Assembly: GCA_903936705.1 (NCBI GenBank)
Contig: CAIZWN010000068.1
Location: forward strand, 186,001-250,000
Length of the DNA: 64,000 bases
Direction of reading: 5' to 3'
Origin: an uncultured Myxococcales bacterium
Lineage (GTDB): Bacteria > Myxococcota_A > UBA9042 > DTJE01
This document shows, in pieces, positions 34,415 to 42,961 of this stretch. Position 1 is the first letter of the stretch, and every line of letters begins with the position of its first letter. The position numbers and the translations under genes are program-made. The notes beneath the pieces were generated by a model, which was given only the letters and a program-made list of their open reading frames with translations, was not told the DNA's origin and searched no databases.

Positions 34415-36181
34415 ATGAATATGCCGCAAGGTGTGGGCGGAGGTCTGCAGACCGGCCCTGGGGCCAATCTGCTGGGCCGGGTCCTCGATGGCCGATTCGT
34501 GATCAAGTCCATTCTAGGAACTGGCGGCATGGGCACCGTATATCGTGCCGAGCAGACCAGCATGCGTCGCGATGTGGCGGTGAAGGTCGTGCGGCGCGAC
34601 ATTCTGGATGAAGGTTCGGTGCGTCGATTTCTGATCGAGGCACAGGCTGCCAGTCGCCTGAAAAGTCCACATACCGTGACGGTTTTCGAGTTCGGCCGGA
34701 CTTCCGACGACATATTGTACCTGGCTATGGAACTGTTGGTGGGCAAGACGCTGGCGCAGGTGCTGAAGGAGGAGGGGAAACCCTTCGGAGTCATACGTGC
34801 CGTGCGGATCATCAACCAGGTGCTCAACTCCATGGAGGAGGCCCACGGTCTTGGCATTCTGCATCGGGACCTGAAGCCGGAAAATATCTTTCTGTTGGAC
34901 GTAGCGGGCTCGCAGGATTTTCTGAAGGTTCTGGATTTCGGTGTCGCCAAGATGGTAGGCGATTCCGAGCACGGGACCACGGTCGGAGGCGTCTCGTTCG
35001 GGACGCCGGTCTACATGAGCCCGGAACATATGATGAACCGGAAGTTGGGTCCCACGACGGACCTGTATTCCGTCGCGATCATGCTGTTTGAGATGCTGGC
35101 CGGGAAACCGCCGTTGGACGAATTGTCCCCGGTCGAGAACGCCATGCGGAAGGCATCGGGAAAGTTTCCGTCTTTGCGGCAGTTGAATCCCGAGACCGAA
35201 ACCGTGCCCGAACTGGACTCGTTCCTGGCCCGGGCCCTGGAATCTGATCCCGCGAACCGCCCGCCCGACATCAATGCCTTCCGTAACGAATTCAACCGGG
35301 TGGTCCATTCCATGATTTTCGGGGGCAACGGAATCTCGTCGGGCATGCTCACGCCGCCGCCTTTCCCGGCCGTCTCGATTCCTCTGCCGGTTCGCGAGAG
35401 TCCGGACCAGACTCTCGTCATGCCGCAGCCTAACCTGGCTTCCCCTGCGCAACCGGTGGTGCAAACGAATGAGGCGGCGAATCCGCAGCCGCCGTTGTCG
35501 TATCGTGGCAGGCCCATTTCCCCGCCTATCCGGCTGGCTCCCGTTGACGAACACGAGGAGCTGGAGGAGCAACCGGATCCAGTTCAGCCGCCGCCGACCC
35601 CGCCCAGGCGAGCGGCACCAGTCGAGGAGCGCCCTAACCCTCCGACTGCGGCGCCGCGGGTCATGCAGGTACGGATTGCTCCAGTTCAGGAGGTTGTAAC
35701 GCCTGCTGCCCCGCCCACCAGGCTGAGGCCGAAACGGAATTCGGACAGCCGGTTGAGCCCGCGGGTGCCCCGTCTGCGCAGCATCGTGTGCCTGGCCGGG
35801 GTGATGCATCACAAGGCACTTCTGGCCGAGGTCAGCGAGTCCGGAGCCTTCGTTAATTCTAATTGGCTGCCTCGTCCGGGTGATAAGCTGAGCATCATGT
35901 TCCCCCGTTCTGACGGCAGCCCCGGTCCGTCCATCATCATCGGTGCCCGCGTGGTGCGTGTCATTGACAAGGCATTGGATGCCGGCCAGGTGCGCGGCTT
36001 TTCCGTGAAATGGCTGGTTCTGCGTACGCAGGGCCGCTTGGCGGCCCTGCAGTCCTTCTACAAGGATCTGTTCGACCTCGACCTTCCGGGAGACGACACC
36101 CACGAGGAGGCCCGCCTCTGGGAGTACTGGTTCGAGGACAAAATGTTGCAACGGAACGTCACCCGGTGCTCGGGGGTCTGA
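34415..36181 (+). CDS. Ser/Thr protein kinase with C-terminal PilZ-like domain
   Basis: 588 residues. The ATG at 34415 has GGAGAG 12 bases upstream; a second in-frame ATG at 34421 is possible. The kinase domain (about 25-300) is complete: Gly-rich loop GTGGMG (35-40), AVK Lys57, HRD 150-152 with Asn157, DFG 174-176, SPE 202-204. A 150-residue Pro-rich linker follows, with no membrane span. The last 130 residues resemble PilZ: RLSPR fits the RxxxR motif, and EVSESG about 25 residues later is a near match to D/NxSxxG. If it binds c-di-GMP, the protein would link c-di-GMP to phosphorylation. Eukaryote-like kinases of this sort are abundant in Myxococcota. Confidence 0.85.
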   Translation: MNMPQGVGGGLQTGPGANLLGRVLDGRFVIKSILGTGGMGTVYRAEQTSMRRDVAVKVVRRDILDEGSVRRFLIEAQAASRLKSPHTVTVFEFGRTSDDILYLAMELLVGKTLAQVLKEEGKPFGVIRAVRIINQVLNSMEEAHGLGILHRDLKPENIFLLDVAGSQDFLKVLDFGVAKMVGDSEHGTTVGGVSFGTPVYMSPEHMMNRKLGPTTDLYSVAIMLFEMLAGKPPLDELSPVENAMRKASGKFPSLRQLNPETETVPELDSFLARALESDPANRPPDINAFRNEFNRVVHSMIFGGNGISSGMLTPPPFPAVSIPLPVRESPDQTLVMPQPNLASPAQPVVQTNEAANPQPPLSYRGRPISPPIRLAPVDEHEELEEQPDPVQPPPTPPRRAAPVEERPNPPTAAPRVMQVRIAPVQEVVTPAAPPTRLRPKRNSDSRLSPRVPRLRSIVCLAGVMHHKALLAEVSESGAFVNSNWLPRPGDKLSIMFPRSDGSPGPSIIIGARVVRVIDKALDAGQVRGFSVKWLVLRTQGRLAALQSFYKDLFDLDLPGDDTHEEARLWEYWFEDKMLQRNVTRCSGV

Positions 36182-36313
36182 GCCATGTCAGGACGCTGAC
36201 CCGTCGCGTGGCGCCATCACCTCATGCTATCCTCAACCGTCCTGGCCAGGGGCGACAGCCGCGGTGTCCTCGGCAGTTTCGTCCGGCGGGGTTTTCGCGA
36301 TGTTCTTTGTAAC

Positions 36314-36334
36314 CCACAACGATCCGTGTTGTGG
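36314..36334 (+). other. Perfect 7-bp hairpin just upstream of tRNA-Leu
   Basis: CCACAAC (36314-36320) and GTTGTGG (36328-36334) with a 7-nt loop, ending five bases before the mature tRNA. It may be a leader hairpin of the precursor or a protein-binding dyad. Confidence 0.35.
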
Positions 36335-36339
36335 ACAAA

Positions 36340-36422
36340 GCCGGGGTGGCGAAATGGTAGACGCAGGGGACTTAAAATCCCCCGATCGTAAGGTCATGAG
36401 GGTTCGAGTCCCTCCCTCGGCA
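36340..36422 (+). tRNA. tRNA-Leu (anticodon UAA)
   Basis: 83 nt. The acceptor GCCGGGG pairs with CCTCGGC (one G-U), with discriminator A at 36422. The anticodon loop CTTAAAA (36371-36377) gives anticodon TAA (36373-36375). A long variable arm (class II tRNA) and the T-arm GAGGG-TTCGAGT-CCCTC are present. CCA is not encoded (CTG follows). Confidence 0.96.
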
Positions 36423-36479
36423 CTGATTGATATTATTGGATTATGTGTCGCGTTCGCATGGTAAAAGTCCCGTCGTAAC

Positions 36480-36707
36480 CTATCTGTTCGCGCGCACTTC
36501 GTTGATCAACTCCATCTGGATTTCCTGGATCTCGACCAGTCGTTCCCATTGATGTGACAGTAGATGGTCCATTTTTTGGTTCAGATGACGAATCTCAAGT
36601 TCGGCCTTCAGGTTGACCTGGTAGTCGCGTTTGGCGTGCAGGCGGCAGATGCTTTGTCGTGTACCGCGCTGTGATGCCGGCAGGTCCGCTGCAAAATCTC
36701 GCGTCAT
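36480..36707 (-). pseudogene. C-terminal remnant of a DUF1003-family gene
   Basis: 75 codons remain. The segment RDYQVNLKAELEIRHLNQK followed by MDHLLSHQWERLVEIQEIQ matches, from recall, the conserved soluble C terminus of DUF1003 membrane proteins. The two upstream membrane spans and the N-terminal part are absent; the sequence before residue 20 (DLPASQRGTRQSICRL) looks like a degraded copy of the usual SQNRQA-x-DRL lead-in. No ribosome binding site is evident. It ends about 58 bp from the tRNA-Leu, on the opposite strand. A short functional protein cannot be excluded. Confidence 0.6.
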
Positions 36708-36762
36708 TTCGGGCTGCGTGGTACGGTTTCTTTCGTTGCAGGAACCGGGGGTACATGGCGGG

Positions 36763-37935
36763 ATGAGTGCGCGACGGGAACTGTTGGACGTTGCAGGTAT
36801 TCATCGGGTGGTTGTGAAGCTTGGTTCCTCCTCGCTTACGAGCCCTCGGAGGGGGCTGCGCGAGGAGGTCATTGGCGAGGTTGCTGAACAGGTAGCCACG
36901 CTTGTCGGAACCCGAGGCCTGGCCTTTGTCGTTGTATCGTCCGGTGCGGTCGCCTCGGGGCGCAAGATGCTGGGTTTGACCGGGCGCCCAAGTCTGGCGC
37001 AGAAGCAGGCTGCAGCCGCCGTCGGCCAGCCCGCCTTGATGGAGGCCTGGTCGCGTGCCCTTGGTCGCCGTGGGCTGCTGACGGGGCAGGTGCTGATGAC
37101 GCACGAGGACTTCACCGATCGTCGGCGATACGTGAATGCCAAGAACACCTTCGAGACCTTGCTGGCGTCCGGGATTGTGCCAATAGTCAACGAGAACGAT
37201 ACCGTGGCCACCGCTGAAATCCGCCTTGGTGACAATGACCACCTGGCGGTGCTGGTGGCCAATCTTGTAGGGGCCGATCTCCTGGTGCTGATGACGGACA
37301 GCGACGGGATGTTTTCTGCTGATCCTCATAAGAACCCGGATGCAGTCAGGGTGTCGGTGCTGGATCGCGTTGACGAGGACGCGTTGTCCCGTGCCCGTGG
37401 AACCAGGGCGGGTTCGCCCGGCTCGGGGGGGATGTCCACGAAGCTGCATGCGGCTCGATTGGCAGCGTCTCTGGGCGTTCCCGTGGTCATTACAAGAGGC
37501 GATGTCGATGGACGCCTCGAGGAAGTGTTGGCTGGCGAGGACGTGGGGACATTGGTGGTTCCGTCAACCGGCGTGCGCCCTACAGGACGCAAGCTGTGGA
37601 TTGCATCGGCGGGAAGGCCTCGTGGGACGCTGACGGTTGACGATGGCGCTGCCCGTGTCCTGCGTGACCAGGGGCGCAGCCTGTTGCCGGCCGGGATCAC
37701 TGCGGTGTCGGGGGACTTCTGTTCGGGAGACGTCGTGACGATCCTGGATCCCGAAGGCAGGCCTGTCGGTCGCGGCGTTACAGGATGGCCAGCAATCGAG
37801 GTGGCGCGGGCCATGGGGCGCCGAACGGCGGACTTGGGTGATCTGGCCGAGCGGGGCCTTGTGCCCGAGGTCGTCCACCGCGACGACCTGACACTGGCAT
37901 CACGCGAGGACGATTCGAAAGGAGATTCGCGGTGA
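36763..37935 (+). CDS. proB: Glutamate 5-kinase
   Basis: 390 residues. It phosphorylates glutamate, the first step of proline synthesis. The amino-acid-kinase domain (about 10-260) shows [43 protein letters not shown] and GSGGMSTKL. The C-terminal PUA domain starts near residue 290 ([14 protein letters not shown]). The ATG at 36763 is used: earlier in-frame codons run into the DUF1003-remnant side and give no motif, though the Shine-Dalgarno (GGCGGG) is poor. The stop overlaps proA by GTGA. Confidence 0.95.
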   Translation: MSARRELLDVAGIHRVVVKLGSSSLTSPRRGLREEVIGEVAEQVATLVGTRGLAFVVVSSGAVASGRKMLGLTGRPSLAQKQAAAAVGQPALMEAWSRALGRRGLLTGQVLMTHEDFTDRRRYVNAKNTFETLLASGIVPIVNENDTVATAEIRLGDNDHLAVLVANLVGADLLVLMTDSDGMFSADPHKNPDAVRVSVLDRVDEDALSRARGTRAGSPGSGGMSTKLHAARLAASLGVPVVITRGDVDGRLEEVLAGEDVGTLVVPSTGVRPTGRKLWIASAGRPRGTLTVDDGAARVLRDQGRSLLPAGITAVSGDFCSGDVVTILDPEGRPVGRGVTGWPAIEVARAMGRRTADLGDLAERGLVPEVVHRDDLTLASREDDSKGDSR

Positions 37936-39191
37936 ACGATATTCTTGCGCGTGTGTCCAACCTGTGTCGTGACGCGAAAGCTGCTTCCGCCGCGATTGCG
38001 CGGGCGGATACTGCCACCAAGAACGCAGCGCTGGATGCCATGGCGCGAGGCCTGCGCCGTGGCGCCGACGTCGTGCTGGCAGCGAACGCGCAGGACCTTG
38101 AGTCGGCGCGCGCCAATGGAACCTCGGGTGCAATGCTGGATCGGTTGGCTTTGGACCCGCAGCGGGTCGAAGCCATGGCCAAGGGCCTGGACGAGGTGCG
38201 AGGCCTGCCCGACCCGGTGGGGGCGATGGACGAGTTGAGGCGTCTGCCTAACGGGCTTCAGGTCGGTCGCATGAGGATCCCCCTGGGGGTCGTCGCCATG
38301 ATCTACGAGGCCCGCCCGAACGTGACGGCCGACGCAGCCGGGCTGACCCTCAAATCCGGGAACGTCGCGATACTGCGAGGCGGGTCTGAGGCGTTTTACA
38401 GCAACACTGCCATCGCCGGGATCCTGCGGTCCGCGCTGCGTGACGTAGGTCTGCCCGAGGCCGTGGTATCGCTGATTGACACTACCGATCGGGCCGCGGT
38501 GGATGCCCTGCTGGTTCAGGACGCATTCGTGGATCTTGTCATCCCGCGTGGTGGCGCCGGTCTGGTGCGTTCGGTGATGCAGAAATCCAGAATCCCAGTG
38601 CTGGCCCACGCAGAAGGCGTGTGTCATGTCTACGTAGATGATTCTGCCGATCTTGAAATGGCGGTTGCAGTTTCTGTGAACGCGAAGGTTCAGCGACCGG
38701 CCGTGTGCAACGCGATGGAAACACTGCTGGTCCACCAGTCCGTGGCGCCTGCCTTCCTGCCAATTGCAGCGTCTCGGTTGCGCGCAAGCGGAGTCGAACT
38801 CCGAGGTTGCGAACGGACCAGGAAGCTAGTTCCAGATATGGTCCTCGCGACCGAGGACGACTGGCGCGCGGAATACCTGGACTTGATTCTCGCCGTGCGC
38901 GTTGTCGATTCGCTGGACCAGGCGATGGATCACATCAGGCAATACGGTTCGCGCCATACCGAGGCTATTGTCACCAGCAATCACGCGCGTGCCATGAGGT
39001 TCATTCGAGAGGTTGATTCATCCCTGGTCCTAGTGAATGCATCAACCAGGTTCAACGATGGCAATCAGCTTGGTCTTGGAGCCGAGATAGGCATCAGCAC
39101 AACACGGATCCACGCCTTCGGCCCAATGGGCCTGGAGGAACTGACAACCCGTAAGTTCGTCGCTTTCGGCGACGGGCAGGTCCGCGGCTAG
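37932..39191 (+). CDS. proA: Gamma-glutamyl phosphate reductase
   Basis: 419 residues. GTG start with AAAGGAG upstream, overlapping proB. It reduces glutamyl phosphate to glutamate semialdehyde, the second step of proline synthesis. It belongs to the aldehyde dehydrogenase superfamily: [20 protein letters not shown], the nucleotide-loop LRGGSEA, the catalytic Cys in [14 protein letters not shown], and [23 protein letters not shown] near the C terminus. The two enzymes are known to work as a complex protecting the labile intermediate. Confidence 0.97.
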   Translation: MNDILARVSNLCRDAKAASAAIARADTATKNAALDAMARGLRRGADVVLAANAQDLESARANGTSGAMLDRLALDPQRVEAMAKGLDEVRGLPDPVGAMDELRRLPNGLQVGRMRIPLGVVAMIYEARPNVTADAAGLTLKSGNVAILRGGSEAFYSNTAIAGILRSALRDVGLPEAVVSLIDTTDRAAVDALLVQDAFVDLVIPRGGAGLVRSVMQKSRIPVLAHAEGVCHVYVDDSADLEMAVAVSVNAKVQRPAVCNAMETLLVHQSVAPAFLPIAASRLRASGVELRGCERTRKLVPDMVLATEDDWRAEYLDLILAVRVVDSLDQAMDHIRQYGSRHTEAIVTSNHARAMRFIREVDSSLVLVNASTRFNDGNQLGLGAEIGISTTRIHAFGPMGLEELTTRKFVAFGDGQVRG

Positions 39192-39426
39192 TCCTGGGTG
39201 CCGGCTCGGCCTTTGCGGGCTGCCTTTGTACCTTGCGAAGTTGAACTTCCCGACCAGCGATGTCGTTCTTATCCCAAATCTGGCGGGAAATCACCGTAGC
39301 TGCAGCAAACTGGAATTTCGGCCGATCAATATGCTAGTGTCAGCCCATACGGCTGGATTGGGCTTATAACTTCGGTGGTTAATTGCCTGTCTGGCGGTAG
39401 GTATCATCAAGAGGCTTGGGGGGGTG

Positions 39427-40494
39427 ATGAGGTCAATACTTGGTGTGCTATTGATTGTTGGTATGCCAGTGATCGTGGCGTGTACCGTGTCGTGGCCTTC
39501 TGCCGATATCGAGTACGACAATCAACCTGATGTCATGGCTGACGAGATTACAGATGAAGGGCTGGATATTCAGATGGATGTCCGGCCTGAAATTGAGATT
39601 GACGTTCCGCCCGACGTCCCGCCCGACGTCTGCACTCCGAAATGTGAACTCAACGAATGTGGCTCGAACGGCTGTAATGGCAGATGTACATGTGGATTTG
39701 GTCAGGTGTGTAACGACGAACTGAAAATGTGCGATGACTGTAAGAAGCCATCGACATGGGGCCCGATTGGGATGGTGGATTCTGCCAAGTTTCCCGATGT
39801 TAACGAGATCCAGCAGTTCAAGTGTGCGGATTTCTCTGGCGACGGGAAATTCGAAAGTTCGTTTTCGATCTTTGCGACGACTCTGAATGAACTGCTGAAT
39901 AACGAAATCGAAAAGGGATTCTACGGCGCTGTGGCCGAGTTTCAGCGCGGGATCAACTGGCAGAATAGTGCGGAATTTTCATTCTATGCAATGGCCGCTG
40001 GAGCCGGTGCTCCTGGCGGCGACGTTTATGTGAATCCCCTTTTCTACAATCCCTCCGATTGCCTGCCATATCTCCGGACGACAAGCACGAAGATCGAGGG
40101 AGGTCAACTGTCAGTCGGGCCTGTGGATTTATCGATGCACTACCCGTGGAACGGAATTAATCTCGCGGTGCAGGTCATGAAGGTTAGTGTCTCGGGAAAT
40201 GTGACCTCTTCTGACGCCGGTATTGCCCTGACGGATGGCCTTGCTACCGGCTACATTACGAAGGATGTGGTTGATGCAATAGTCGAAATCGTGAACTCTC
40301 GATGCCCTCCAGGTGCCACCGAACCCGCGTTTTGCAAAAATGCCAACCTGCTGGACCTGCTTCCTGAAGCTTTCGAACAGCACGGTGTTGATATCGACAA
40401 GGACGAAACAAACGACGCTCTCGCGATTTGCGTGAAGTTCACGTTAGCGCCGGCGATTCCCAAGGGTTATGGCGAAGAGCCGACATCCCCGTAG
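39427..40494 (+). CDS. Lipoprotein with acidic stalk and EGF-like Cys module
   Basis: 355 residues from the ATG at 39427; the adjoining GTG at 39424 is the alternative. The lipobox VIVAC puts Cys at residue 19. Residues 25-65 are a stalk of Asp/Ile/Val/Pro (EIDVPPDVPPDV). Residues 66-100 hold a compact Cys module (CTPKCELNECGSNGCNGRC, CGFGQVC) like the short EGF-type motifs of Myxococcota lipoproteins. The rest, about 250 residues, is unrecognised and probably beta-rich (VYVNPLFYNPSDC, LAVQVMKVSVSGNV). No operon partner is evident: the proA stop is 235 bp away. Confidence 0.72.
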   Translation: MRSILGVLLIVGMPVIVACTVSWPSADIEYDNQPDVMADEITDEGLDIQMDVRPEIEIDVPPDVPPDVCTPKCELNECGSNGCNGRCTCGFGQVCNDELKMCDDCKKPSTWGPIGMVDSAKFPDVNEIQQFKCADFSGDGKFESSFSIFATTLNELLNNEIEKGFYGAVAEFQRGINWQNSAEFSFYAMAAGAGAPGGDVYVNPLFYNPSDCLPYLRTTSTKIEGGQLSVGPVDLSMHYPWNGINLAVQVMKVSVSGNVTSSDAGIALTDGLATGYITKDVVDAIVEIVNSRCPPGATEPAFCKNANLLDLLPEAFEQHGVDIDKDETNDALAICVKFTLAPAIPKGYGEEPTSP

Positions 40495-40632
40495 TTGCCT
40501 GATGCCGGTCCTGACGAATTGAACGGCGCATCGCCGTAATCTGAAGCTTCCTGATCAATCGCGACCTTCCGCCACCTTCCGCACCACCTGGAACCGCGTT
40601 AATATGCGCCGGCCTGAAGGCGGGAGCATCCG

Positions 40633-42951
40633 ATGGTTATCCGATCAACGATGGTGATTCTGACGGCACTGGCTATCGTGGCTGCTGCCGGTGCGTGCGG
40701 TGGTGGGGATGGAGATACGGCCGATTTGTGCGTCGGCAGTGACGGTGCGTGCGTGGGGGACGTTGCCGATGCCATCGACATCAGCGATGTTGCTGCCGAT
40801 ACACCCGTTGACGCCGAACCGGATGGAGTACGGGACGTGGCGGGCGACGTGCCTGCCGACTCCGTTTCTGACGTTGTCGGCGACGGAGTGCAAGACCCTG
40901 GTGCCGATGCGACGGTCGATGCCTTATTGGAACTGCCCGCGTTGCCGACTCAGGCTCCACTGGCGGTTCCGGTTGATCCATTGAAGGATTCTGTCGTCGC
41001 GTCATGCGCCGTCTACCTCGAGGAGAAGTGCGAGGCCGGTTCATTGCGGCGATGCGAGATCTACGATGCGTCGGCCAAGACGTTCGTGGATGCCCCTGAT
41101 CCACTGGAAAAGCGGGCGTACCTGTTTGACCGTTGGCGCGACCTGTACCAGTCGCCCGATGGCCAGGCCATCGATCGTGACTTCAACAGCGCGATTGCTC
41201 CTGGCACCCCCGAGGCCGAATGGAGCGCGTTCGAGAAGCTGGGTGGCTATTGGGGCACTGGCGACGGTGGTATCTGGACGGGCTGGTCAGTGGTGGCGTC
41301 GGTTTTGCGCTACTCACAGACGGGCACCGAGGCCGACTACCTGCGCATGGAGCAACACGTCAAGGACATCCTGGCAATGTACGAAGTTACCGGTATCCCT
41401 GGGTATTTCACGCGCTATCACTTCCTGCTGATGCCGGACGACGCGCCGGTGTCTCCCGATAACATCATTCGCTGGGAGAGGAACGCCGACCTGAATCATC
41501 ACAAACGGGACATTGATCCTGCTGCCCTGAAGTACCTGCCGGCTGCCTATACCGACGGTTATACGGACAAGGATGGCAAGGTCTGGAAGGGTCGGCCCAT
41601 GTGGCATGGACGTCCCTCGATCGATCAGAACAGCGGTCCGATGACGTCGCTGCCCATGGCCTACGACCTGTTGCGCGACCAGGAATTGAAGGGGCGCATT
41701 TCCAAGCACCTGACGTGCTATCTCAAGCGCCTGCAGCGTGTGGAACTGATCAATCTTCAGCAGAACCCGCAATTGTTGGCTGCGCTGATGTCATACTTTG
41801 CCGCGGGTGAATTGAAGATGGACCCGGGCGACATCGACCTGACCAAGCTGGACCGCATCGTTGGCTATGTCCAGCGCCAGATCAACACTTCAAACGACGC
41901 CACCTTTGACAAGTCCTGCCCCGAAACGGTTCAGATGGAACCCTGGCGGGTCATTGATGCGGCCGATTCCCAGAACTTCATTGGTGACCTGTTGCAGTTC
42001 GTTATGGACATGGACACTTCGGCCGGCGAAGAGAACCAGATCGACCATTACTATTTCCCAAGCCTTCGCGGCGGCGACGCGATGCACCTGATGCACCTGG
42101 CCACGATGGCCTACCATTTTACTGGCGACGATCAGTACCGGCGCTTTCTGTACGACGAACTGATCGGGAATATTCGCGCCGACGAAGTGGCGATGACCGC
42201 CGGCGCATTCGACCTGCCGAAGTACTGCAAGTCGTTCTTCGGCAACCAGATTACGTACGGGCCGTGGTGGGCCTTCCTGCACCTGCTGGGCGACAGTCCG
42301 TTGAAGACGACCATGCAGCGCGGTTTCCACGAAGAGATGTGGTCCAAGCTGGTCAAGCCTGACAAGAACATGGACTTCGAGATCATGTACGCCGGCGCCG
42401 TGCCGCCCGCCATCGCAACGGACCATGACGCTGCGTTGGCCGAAGGGCTTTCGTTGATGCAGCGAATGGGAGGCAACGGGTGGAAGGATGGCGTGCTGGT
42501 GCTGGACGATCCGCGGCGCGCCTACCCGCTGGACAGGCAGTTTGTCGTGGACAACGCTCTTGGCGGTTCTGTTCCGACATGCCCGATCCAGGATGAAATC
42601 GATGCGTGCCTGGCCGAGATCGACTTCATGGGAGTGAAACTTCCCGGCCCGGGCATGGACGAGTTCGCCTGTGTTGCGGACGACCCGTGGCAGTGTTCGA
42701 TCGGAAACGGCAAGTGCGTATGGAAGCAGATGACCGTTTCGTTGCCTCCGGATCTGCGGCCCTGGTCCGACTTCCTGTGGCAGCGCAATCCCTATGCGAT
42801 TGGGGCTTTCCCCGGGCTTTTGGGCGGCAGCCAGTACGCCGGCAGCGACGTTTCCGAACCCTACTGGAACGCACGTCGGTACGGTTTTGTTACGGCCGGG
42901 AAGAATGATGTCCTGGCGTGGCGTCCGACTGCGGTCGATTGCGGGGAGTAG
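40633..42951 (+). CDS. Large lipoprotein, possible helical-toroid domain
   Basis: 772 residues. The ATG at 40633 has GGGAG seven bases upstream. Lipobox AAAGAC (Cys 22). Residues 28-100 are an Asp/Val stalk (DISDVAADTPVD, DVAGDVPADSVSDVVGD). From residue 115 on the chain is mostly helical and rich in Trp, Tyr and His (YWGTGDGGIWTGWSVVASVL, YFTRYHFLLMPDD, WHGRPSIDQNSGPMTSLPMAY). The regular spacing of paired helices is like (alpha/alpha)-toroid glycan-processing enzymes, but no specific catalytic pair can be named. A Cys-containing segment (DEFACVADDPWQCSIGNGKC) lies near the end. Family not recognised. Confidence 0.68.
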   Translation: MVIRSTMVILTALAIVAAAGACGGGDGDTADLCVGSDGACVGDVADAIDISDVAADTPVDAEPDGVRDVAGDVPADSVSDVVGDGVQDPGADATVDALLELPALPTQAPLAVPVDPLKDSVVASCAVYLEEKCEAGSLRRCEIYDASAKTFVDAPDPLEKRAYLFDRWRDLYQSPDGQAIDRDFNSAIAPGTPEAEWSAFEKLGGYWGTGDGGIWTGWSVVASVLRYSQTGTEADYLRMEQHVKDILAMYEVTGIPGYFTRYHFLLMPDDAPVSPDNIIRWERNADLNHHKRDIDPAALKYLPAAYTDGYTDKDGKVWKGRPMWHGRPSIDQNSGPMTSLPMAYDLLRDQELKGRISKHLTCYLKRLQRVELINLQQNPQLLAALMSYFAAGELKMDPGDIDLTKLDRIVGYVQRQINTSNDATFDKSCPETVQMEPWRVIDAADSQNFIGDLLQFVMDMDTSAGEENQIDHYYFPSLRGGDAMHLMHLATMAYHFTGDDQYRRFLYDELIGNIRADEVAMTAGAFDLPKYCKSFFGNQITYGPWWAFLHLLGDSPLKTTMQRGFHEEMWSKLVKPDKNMDFEIMYAGAVPPAIATDHDAALAEGLSLMQRMGGNGWKDGVLVLDDPRRAYPLDRQFVVDNALGGSVPTCPIQDEIDACLAEIDFMGVKLPGPGMDEFACVADDPWQCSIGNGKCVWKQMTVSLPPDLRPWSDFLWQRNPYAIGAFPGLLGGSQYAGSDVSEPYWNARRYGFVTAGKNDVLAWRPTAVDCGE

Positions 42952-42961
42952 GCGCCAAGGC

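Noticed and set aside
36340-36707. A genomic island or integrated element at tRNA-Leu
   Set aside because: No integrase, no duplicated tRNA 3' end and no shift to foreign gene content; only a gene remnant is present.
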